Below, one piece after another: positions 21,281-26,551 of a stretch of 26,551 bases of DNA (position 1 is its first letter; the number at the start of each line of letters is the position of its first letter). The notes under the pieces were generated by a model, which saw nothing but the letters and a program-made list of their open reading frames with translations, ran no database searches and was not told the DNA's origin. The position numbers and the translations under genes are program-made. The stretch is from CBFGTV01 sp965652145 (GTDB lineage: Bacteria > Bacillota > Clostridia > Peptostreptococcales > Natronincolaceae): NCBI GenBank assembly GCA_965652145.1, contig CBFGTV010000046.1, forward strand, positions 1-26,551. The letters run 5' to 3'.

Positions 21281-21346
21281 AAATATATTGTCGGACAAAG
21301 TGCCAGCTGCCGGCGAGATCCCGGGGGCGAATATGTCCTACACAAT
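21281..21346 (+). repeat. Copy B of 66-bp inverted repeat / 54-bp element
   Basis: Exact reverse complement of 1024-1089 over all 66 bp. Boxes TGTCGGACA (21289-21297) and TGTCCTACA (21334-21342), 45 bp apart, are near-inverted copies of each other, with a GC-rich core. It lies between two secreted-protein genes and ends 5 bp before the GGAGG site of the second, so it would be in that gene's 5' leader. Confidence 0.9.
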
Positions 21347-21364
21347 TTAAGGAGGGAAGTTAAG

Positions 21365-24300
21365 TTGTCAAAAAAAATTATAAAAAAAATTATTGCTATA
21401 AATTTAGTTTTATTTATACTATTTAGTATTTTATATTTACCAGATTTATCGGCTTATGAAGCTTATGGAATTGAGGCTGATGAAATTACTCAGGAAGATT
21501 TAGAAAACTTAGTTATTATCCGAGAAGAAGAATTATTTGAAATTGATTACGGTTGGGGGGGGTATTCAACAGATCGATACGATCGTTATTATGAACCGTT
21601 TTACTTCAACAAGTGGACCTTTGAAGCAAGAATACTGGATCACAGCCATCAGATTGAAAAGGAATTTTTGCAAACAGGGTACTATAGAATACATTTTAAT
21701 GTTTGGAACCGGCCCAATGAGTGGGAAGGGTACAATCAAAATTTCAGTTTTATCTTTTATTACGATGCCGAAGAAGATGAAATGAGTTATGTATATGTCA
21801 CTCATGCAAGTGGGTCATACTATTCAATGAGTGTATCAGGAGGAAGATATAGATTTGATATACCGTGGGATGAAAGTTATAGGGAAGTGGAGGCGGATTG
21901 GACTTATTTAAACAGGGAAAGCCGCCCAACCCTGTCATTCTACAAACTACATGTCAACGTAGCTCCTAACATTCATTTGCTTTCCAGTGATATAGTGGCG
22001 GCTACAGAGCCGGAGCTTAGTCAGTTTGATATCCAAGGTTTTGTTCAGGACGATAATGATCAAACCTTAACCTTGAAGGCTGTATTAACCAGGGATCATG
22101 ACGAGCTTGTAATATCTGAAAAGACCCAAAGAATATCGAATACAGCTGTGGCCAAGGAGTTTAGCATCCCCTACGATATATTGAATGAGAAAATAAACCA
22201 GGGAGAATACACTCTGACGATTACGGTCTCCGATGGATATATAACAATAGAGAAAAAAATTAAGGTAACCGTCAAAGCTAGGGTCAAAAACGGAGCTTAC
22301 GTGCTGGTTCATCAACCAGTATACTACACCACGTTATACCAGGACCCTGAAGAAGATCGAAAACACCAAGAGCAGTACAAATTTACCCATGATCCTGCTT
22401 ACTTTGACAATAGTATGGGGAAAATGGAGGAATCGGGAGTATGGAAACCGACGGGTTATGATCGATTTCCCAAAACCGGATTGGTACAGGGAGTTTACCG
22501 GGCCCAGGACAACCCGAAAACAGACCCCAATTTTGCTGAATTTAGAAGGTGGAGCAAAGAATCCCTTGGAATGATCGAATTCAAGGTACACCGAAAACCC
22601 ATTGCTGATTTTCAGATCGGGGTCAATAGAACGCTAGTAAAAAACATATATCACTATAATTTTGTAGTATCAGATCTTTCATACGATTTAGATCATCAAA
22701 GTGAAGAAGGACGAGGAATTTCAGAATGGGAGTGGCAATGGCGAAAGAGAGGTGAAGGTGAAACTGCTTGGAAAAATGGATTTCCAAATAATGGAACCAT
22801 AACAGGCGATTTTACTCATGGTGGTACAACATACTATGATTGGGATCGGTATGAAATTAGACTTCGGGTACGAGATATAGACGGAGAAAATGGCCTTGGT
22901 GTATGGTCAGATTGGGTGATGAAGGAAGTTCAACCTAGATATGATTACGATAGGCCAATTGCCTTATTTGATATCATTCCCAGGAAAACATCACATACAA
23001 AAAATATTACCGTTATAGATCAATCCTATGCCCCAGAGGGATATACACTTATAGAATGGAATTGGAGGTTAACTGATGAAAATCACAACACAATAGCGAC
23101 TTACAATAAGATCCCTACGTCATCTCAGCTTAAGCAAAATGGGTTGGGAAAATATAAACTCAGGTTAGGTGTAGTTGCAAGACGAAATGGAAGTTCTAGT
23201 ACCACTTCATCATTGTATTATGAAGTGCCCTATGAAGTGGTTAATTATCCTCCCATTGCAGCCTTTACTATACCTGAATCGGTATATAGGGATACATTAA
23301 TAAAGCCGGTGAATACCTCCAGCGACCCCGATGGAGAACCGATTACCTATAAATGGAGTTTTATTTTGAACGGAACAGAATATCCTATTAGTTCAACAAG
23401 CCAAAATCCAAGTTTCAACATACAGCAAATTATGGAACAGAGGGGTATTTTACCACGAGAAGCAATTAGCGATAATTGGATGCTGAAACTAGTTGTTACT
23501 GATACCCTCGGGGAATCCTCCAGTGCTACCCAGGCTTTTAAAGTGGTGAATCAAATTCCTGTGGCAGCTATCAACGGACCAACGGCAGTGAAACAGTATA
23601 CAAACCATTCATTCAAATCAGCTGCCACTGATCCAGACCCGGCGGACAATCCTTTGTCTGTCTATCGCTGGAAGCTCATCGGGCCTGACGGATCAATTCA
23701 GGAGTGGAGTCAAAAAGATGTTCAAGCTAGCTTTGATCTGGCAGGGGAATATACGTTAGAACACTGGACATATGACCAAATAGGAGAGATGTCCAACGTG
23801 GCCCGGAAGGTCATTACGGTAGCGGAAAATAGACCGCCGACAATGACCATCATCAATCCATCAGGAAGCCTGACGAACCCCACAGTAGTTATAGGCAATC
23901 CTGTCATTGAATGGAGATATTCAGACCCCGAGGATGATCTCCAGGAAAAATACAGCTTTGACTTCTATCTGGCCAATAATGACCTATTATTACATTCCAT
24001 GCAGGCCGATGATACCAGGGGAGGAAATACTAGAAGTCATTCCATGGGGCCAGGAGTCTTTGAGCGTTCAGTGATATACAAAATCCTGGGCAGAAGTTAT
24101 TCGAGATTTCAGTGGTCTCAGCGATCAAATGAAGTTTATTTCTTGATCAATACACCGCCGGAAGTAGAAGTTACGAATCCTTCCAGCACTGATCCAAAGG
24201 CTCCGACTATTTTTAATGATCTGCAGCCTACCTTTGAATGGTACTATTTTGACCAGGAAGGACATGGACAAAAAAGATTTAGAACATACGTAAAAAACAA

Positions 24301-24838
24301 TGGGCAGTTAATCATTGACTCAGGGGTCATAAACTCCCCTGCTGACCATTGGACTAGCCCGATAGAATTGGATGAAGAAACGGTATATTCATTGGAGGTA
24401 GAAGTGTTCGATGGATATGAATGGAGTCAAATGTCTGAAAAAAAATACTTTCAGGTTATGACACATCAAATCATTGACATTACCGACAGTGTAGGAGGTA
24501 AAAGAGGTGAAAAGCTAAAAGTTAGAGTAGTTACCACAGCAGGAGCAGAAGCCGTAATGATAGACCTTCCCTCCTCCTTCCAACGGAAAATAAAGTTGAA
24601 TGAAAAGGACTATATCTTTGGAAATCCAAGTCCATATGCTACTTTGGTTAGCGAAAGTGATGTTGAAAAGGTATGGGAATATGATTTTATTCTCCCCTGG
24701 ACCCAGACCTCCCCTGCCGATGGGCAATATATTATAGAAGTTCAGGCTCGATTTATAGGAGATATTATTTTAGATGGAGAATTCCAATGCGTTGTGAATG
24801 ATCATCTAAGATATTTCAATCCTGCAGGAACGTATTAA
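21365..24838 (+). CDS. Very large secreted protein with PKD/Ig-like repeats, 1157 residues
   Basis: TTG start with AAGGAGGG 8 nt upstream. The N-terminal KKIIKKIIAINLVLFILFSI is a signal sequence. Residues ~30-195 are an unrecognised, very Tyr-rich acidic domain. From ~195 on it is a chain of beta-sandwich repeats; PKD/Ig-like starts are seen near 415 (KPIADFQIGVN), 535 (RPIALFDIIP), 628 (YPPIAAFTIPES, with SSDPDGEPITYKWSF), 727 (IPVAAINGP, with TDPDPADN), 822 (RPPTMTIINPSGS) and 926 (PPEVEVTNPSS). No anchor, SLH domain or enzyme motif was found. Probably an extracellular adhesive or structural protein. It is bounded by 54-bp elements on both sides (copy B before, copy D after) and ends in a strong terminator. 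Confidence 0.8.
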   Translation: MSKKIIKKIIAINLVLFILFSILYLPDLSAYEAYGIEADEITQEDLENLVIIREEELFEIDYGWGGYSTDRYDRYYEPFYFNKWTFEARILDHSHQIEKEFLQTGYYRIHFNVWNRPNEWEGYNQNFSFIFYYDAEEDEMSYVYVTHASGSYYSMSVSGGRYRFDIPWDESYREVEADWTYLNRESRPTLSFYKLHVNVAPNIHLLSSDIVAATEPELSQFDIQGFVQDDNDQTLTLKAVLTRDHDELVISEKTQRISNTAVAKEFSIPYDILNEKINQGEYTLTITVSDGYITIEKKIKVTVKARVKNGAYVLVHQPVYYTTLYQDPEEDRKHQEQYKFTHDPAYFDNSMGKMEESGVWKPTGYDRFPKTGLVQGVYRAQDNPKTDPNFAEFRRWSKESLGMIEFKVHRKPIADFQIGVNRTLVKNIYHYNFVVSDLSYDLDHQSEEGRGISEWEWQWRKRGEGETAWKNGFPNNGTITGDFTHGGTTYYDWDRYEIRLRVRDIDGENGLGVWSDWVMKEVQPRYDYDRPIALFDIIPRKTSHTKNITVIDQSYAPEGYTLIEWNWRLTDENHNTIATYNKIPTSSQLKQNGLGKYKLRLGVVARRNGSSSTTSSLYYEVPYEVVNYPPIAAFTIPESVYRDTLIKPVNTSSDPDGEPITYKWSFILNGTEYPISSTSQNPSFNIQQIMEQRGILPREAISDNWMLKLVVTDTLGESSSATQAFKVVNQIPVAAINGPTAVKQYTNHSFKSAATDPDPADNPLSVYRWKLIGPDGSIQEWSQKDVQASFDLAGEYTLEHWTYDQIGEMSNVARKVITVAENRPPTMTIINPSGSLTNPTVVIGNPVIEWRYSDPEDDLQEKYSFDFYLANNDLLLHSMQADDTRGGNTRSHSMGPGVFERSVIYKILGRSYSRFQWSQRSNEVYFLINTPPEVEVTNPSSTDPKAPTIFNDLQPTFEWYYFDQEGHGQKRFRTYVKNNGQLIIDSGVINSPADHWTSPIELDEETVYSLEVEVFDGYEWSQMSEKKYFQVMTHQIIDITDSVGGKRGEKLKVRVVTTAGAEAVMIDLPSSFQRKIKLNEKDYIFGNPSPYATLVSESDVEKVWEYDFILPWTQTSPADGQYIIEVQARFIGDIILDGEFQCVVNDHLRYFNPAGTY

Positions 24839-24843
24839 CTATA

Positions 24844-24874
24844 AAGAACCACCGCTTGGTGGTTCTTCTTATTT
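24844..24874 (+). terminator. Strong intrinsic terminator
   Basis: AAGAACCACC (24844-24853) pairs perfectly with GGTGGTTCTT (24858-24867) around GCTT, followed by CTTATTT. It ends the 1157-residue gene. Confidence 0.85.
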
Positions 24875-24884
24875 AATATTTTAG

Positions 24885-24938
24885 TGTCCTACATTTTCCC
24901 CTGGCTATGCCGGCTGCAGGAGCTAAAATTGTCCTACA
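24885..24938 (+). repeat. Copy D of 54-bp element
   Basis: Two identical boxes TGTCCTACA (24885-24893 and 24930-24938), 45 bp apart, in direct orientation. The core has CCTGG and GGCTGCAG as in copy C and TGCCGGC as in copy B. It lies 11 bp after the terminator of the 1157-residue gene. Confidence 0.8.
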
Positions 24939-25073
24939 AAAGCAAAAGGAAACAGATTTCTCTGTTCCCGCACCAAGATAAATAAATCCTCATAGGAGAT
25001 TTACTTATATATTTTATATTATAACATAAAGGTATCAACAGGAAAATCAAAAAAATAGCAAAAAAAAATATTT

Positions 25074-25082
25074 TTATCCACA
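25074..25082 (+). promoter_or_regulatory. Single consensus DnaA box
   Basis: TTATCCACA matches the consensus TTATNCACA exactly and follows a ~40-bp A/T-only tract. I found no second perfect box in the neighbourhood, so this alone does not establish an origin. Confidence 0.4.
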
Positions 25083-25137
25083 GCCTTTTTTCCTTGTCTA
25101 AAATTGGTTACTTTGGTATAATTAATTACAGAAAAAC

Positions 25138-25290
25138 AAAAAAAAAATCAAGTTGTTAGCCTATTCCTAGAAGCTCCTACCCCTCTAGGATAGTCCTTGA
25201 ACCAACATCAAATGAGTAATAAACTCACCACCAAACTTCAAGAACTGTAGCGAAACGCTACTGACCAACAACTAATTATTTATTTAATTT
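25138..25290 (-). ncRNA. Structured minus-strand RNA, ~150 nt
   Basis: Read on the minus strand, a closing stem pairs 25273-25267 (AGTTGTT) with 25157-25151 (AACAACT). It encloses three hairpins: GTAGCG/CGCTAC (25261-25247), CTTGAA/TTCAAG (25242-25196) and TCCTAGA/TCTAGGA (25190-25165). A run of ten U (25147-25138) follows the closing stem. A -10 TATAAT lies at 25302-25297; no good -35 is visible. The architecture is that of a stable independent RNA. The class is not recognised: 6S-like, plasmid antisense RNA and retron-like RNA were considered, but no reverse transcriptase or other partner gene is present. Confidence 0.6.
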
Positions 25291-25371
25291 TACCATATTA
25301 TAATATTTTATACAATATGCTGATTAAATTAAATAATAGTTAAAAGTCAAAATAGTTCTTGTGGTGTAGGT

Positions 25372-25399
25372 GTGTATGAGTTAAATCATACACTTTTTT
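25372..25399 (+). terminator. Strong plus-strand terminator without upstream gene
   Basis: GTGTATGA (25372-25379) pairs perfectly with TCATACAC (25386-25393), followed by six T. Upstream to ~25290 there is no gene, only AT-rich DNA with possible -10 boxes (TACAAT, 25311-25316). A short plus-strand RNA divergent from the 25138-25290 RNA is implied. Confidence 0.7.
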
Positions 25400-25410
25400 A
25401 GATTCTACAT

Positions 25411-25530
25411 AAAAAAATAATGATGTGCGCCAACACATCATATGCTTTACTCTTTAATTTAATTAGAAATTGCTTTAGCCCTATTACAGTAGCGCCAACT
25501 ATTGTAATAGACACAACCTAAGAAAGGAAA
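25411..25530 (-). ncRNA. Candidate minus-strand RNA with twin UUGGCG loops
   Basis: Two hairpins on the minus strand have the same 6-nt loop UUGGCG: CTATTACAATAG/CTACTGTAATAG (25510-25481, 12 bp with one wobble) and ATGATGTG/CACATCAT (25441-25420, 8 bp). The second is followed by a U-run (25417-25411) and would act as terminator. A possible -10 (TATAAG, 25543-25538) lies upstream; the -35 is unclear, so the 5' end is approximate. UUGGCG fits the YUNR U-turn loop of plasmid copy-number antisense RNAs (IncI/IncFII type), which is a family analogy only. Confidence 0.5.
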
Positions 25531-25549
25531 ATTTTAAACTTATACAAAA

Positions 25550-25591
25550 CAGGGTCCTTAAAACAGTGTTCTTTAAACGGTGTCCTTTGGC
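25550..25591. repeat. Three 14-nt imperfect tandem repeats
   Basis: Units start at 25550, 25564 and 25578: CAGGGTCCTTAAAA, CAGTGTTCTTTAAA, CGGTGTCCTTTGGC. They lie directly upstream (in minus orientation) of the twin-loop RNA. A short iteron-like or activator-binding array is possible; with three degenerate units, chance is not excluded. Confidence 0.5.
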
Positions 25592-25833
25592 TTTTTTCAA
25601 AAATTAGCTTAGACATCGGGACTTGTTTATGCCCTTTCTTAGATATATACATTCTAATATAAATTATTAAACAAATCAAGGGGGGTTATACCTATATTTA
25701 TTAAAAAAGTATGTAAATAAGCAATAAATTTATTCCATTTCTGGAATCTCCTGAAATTAATGGGGTTTGCATTTAAAAATTAAGATTCAGACCCTTTGTT
25801 TCTTATACCCTTTTTTAAGTAAATATTCGATTG

Positions 25834-26165
25834 CTGGCATCCTCCGACATGGACAAGCTGGCCAACGTGGTTACAGGAATAACACGATAAAAAACTGTCC
25901 CGCTGGCTGTCGGGGAAACTATGCTTATAATAACTAGCCGTCCCAGACCGGAGAGACCGTCGTAGCCGATGATCTGCTGCATCGAGCAGCAGGGAGGGGG
26001 GGATCGTTGCGAGTAGTGTCAAATAAGAGGCACGAGGCCGAGAGGCCGGGCTTGGTAAAGCTACACCTGGGCAAGACCGAGTGACGATGCGAGAAAACTT
26101 TCGAGAAAACTTTCGCTGATGACGGATACCATGTACGGATACCTCACGAAAAAGTGGTGCTGTGC
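25834..26165 (+). ncRNA. GC-rich structured RNA candidate (omega-RNA/HEARO-like?)
   Basis: A ~330-nt GC-rich island in AT-rich DNA, without a coding frame. Seen: CTGCTG/CAGCAG hairpin (25974-25992), GGCC-GAGA-GGCC tetraloop hairpin (26036-26047) followed by a CCTGGG segment (26066-26071), an exact tandem repeat CGAGAAAACTTT x2 (26090-26113), and ACGGATACC twice (26122-26130, 26135-26143). The GGCCGARAGGCC hairpin followed by CCUGGG recalls omega-RNAs of IscB/IsrB (HEARO) elements as I remember them. No IscB/IsrB protein is visible; it might lie right of the window or be lost. The structured block is well supported; its identity is a weak inference. Confidence 0.45.
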
Positions 26166-26490
26166 CAATATCCTAATACCTTCCTTGTATTTGATGCAAG
26201 GGGGGTTTCTGTCCGTTTCCAGCCGTTTCCTACTCCCCTATGGTGCTGTTCCGTTCATAAAAAGTCAAGTATTTGTTTGAAAATAATTTTCTTCTTTGGA
26301 TGGAATAAGGACAGAAAAAACAGGGGCTTAAAAAGGAGGGTTTTGCGTAGCAAACCAACCTTTAGTACAGCAATTTTCATGCCATTTTTTAAATTATAGA
26401 GTTATCTTTGGATTCTTTTTTTATTATTTAAAAAGGGAAAGTGGAAGGTAATATAGAAATATTGGATAAAAATTATAGTCTTGATTAAAC

Positions 26491-26551
26491 TGCCTTTAGG
26501 GTGCGAATGGATGAATGAAGTTGGCCGAAGGGATTGTACCCGCAGGAGCCG
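26491..26551 (+). repeat. Leader repeat E, copy 2 (plus strand, cut by window end)
   Basis: Inverted copy of 11851-11911 with three mismatches in 61 bp. In the first copy this block leads directly into GGGAGGAT-ATG, so a gene probably starts within ~20 bp beyond the right edge of the window. The upstream 90 bp are AT-rich and may hold its promoter. Confidence 0.85.

Larger units (their letters stand above)
24839..26551. other. 1.7-kb gene-free region rich in RNA-like structures
   Basis: No open frame here has a ribosome binding site and plausible composition. In order it holds: a terminator, the copy D element, a GGAA-ACAGA/TCTGT-TCC hairpin (24959-24979), a DnaA box, a minus-strand RNA candidate, a plus-strand terminator, a minus-strand terminator with a paired hairpin, three 14-nt repeats, a GC-rich structured block, a long hairpin near 26332-26363 (GGTTTTGC/GCAAACC), and leader repeat E copy 2. 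The separate items are listed individually. Confidence 0.6.

Noticed and set aside
24987..24996. TCCTCATAGG, same 10-mer as the CRISPR repeat core
   Set aside because: Only the 10-mer and a few scattered bases match; it sits in a short hairpin of its own, so coincidence is likely.
25138..25290. Retron-type ncRNA interpretation
   Set aside because: The closing stem fits, but no reverse transcriptase gene lies downstream on the same strand and there is no long msd-like hairpin.
26154..26399. 81-codon plus-strand frame considered as an IscB/IsrB N-terminus
   Set aside because: Lacks the expected PLMP-type N-terminal motif, has no ribosome binding site, and composition is not protein-like (runs of Phe, Lys and Cys).
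25834..26551. Group II intron 5' half
   Set aside because: No GTGYG 5' end in a suitable place and no domain V-like hairpin or reverse transcriptase seen in the window; cannot be fully excluded because the window ends.

Overview
The window looks like an accessory, probably conjugative or mobilizable, segment of a low-GC Gram-positive bacterium (Bacillota, most likely Clostridia). The reasons are AT-rich intergenic DNA, strong AGGAGG ribosome binding sites with frequent TTG/GTG starts, an S-layer-homology (SLH) surface protein, a VirD4/TraG-type coupling protein, and a two-repeat CRISPR relic whose repeat core I remember from clostridial arrays. I cannot tell whether it is a plasmid or an integrated element. 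No relaxase, integrase, ribosomal gene or tRNA was seen.

Layout. Positions 1-2900 hold a partial HicB antitoxin, a small coiled-coil protein, a convergent minus-strand small RNA or micro-ORF, a very long palindrome, and a DUF4258 / small protein / YgiT-type zinc-finger cassette that looks like a toxin-antitoxin locus, followed by a stand-alone LuxR-type HTH protein. Positions 2600-3290 hold a Cro/CI-type regulator divergent from a small gene across an operator-rich promoter. Positions 3290-5510 are a compact run of small genes, most with GC-rich hairpin-rich leaders, ending in a DUF1874 protein (the AcrIII-1 / YddF fold family). Positions 5550-7180 hold a coiled-coil DUF2325 protein behind a leader with two mutually exclusive hairpins. 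The CRISPR relic lies at 7349-7440. Positions 7600-9900 hold small hypothetical genes. Positions 9900-11500 hold a C5-methyltransferase remnant, an sce7726-family protein with PD-(D/E)XK-like residues, and a zinc-ribbon protein. Positions 12000-15620 look like a transfer module: a winged-HTH protein, a three-hairpin region, a small DNA-binding-like protein and the coupling protein. Positions 15690-17460 hold an XRE regulator with two matched operators, a coiled-coil protein, a Cys-rich protein, a divergent small RNA and a small hydrophobic peptide. Positions 17500-24840 hold three large secreted proteins (one SLH, two PKD-like). The last 1.7 kb has no convincing protein gene but holds several candidate RNAs, a DnaA box, short tandem repeats and a GC-rich structured block.

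Threads across the window. Four copies of a 54-bp element (a TGTNNNACA box, 36 bp, a second box) sit at gene boundaries. Two of them are parts of 66-bp exact inverted repeats 20 kb apart, one copy lying directly in front of the 1157-residue secreted protein. A second inverted-repeat pair (11851-11911 and 26491-26551) forms a GC-rich leader ending at a ribosome binding site. Several minus-strand RNAs have their own promoter and terminator. The DUF1874 protein, CRISPR relic, methyltransferase remnant and sce7726 gene suggest a history of conflict between mobile DNA and host defence. All family assignments come from reading the sequence, with no database search.
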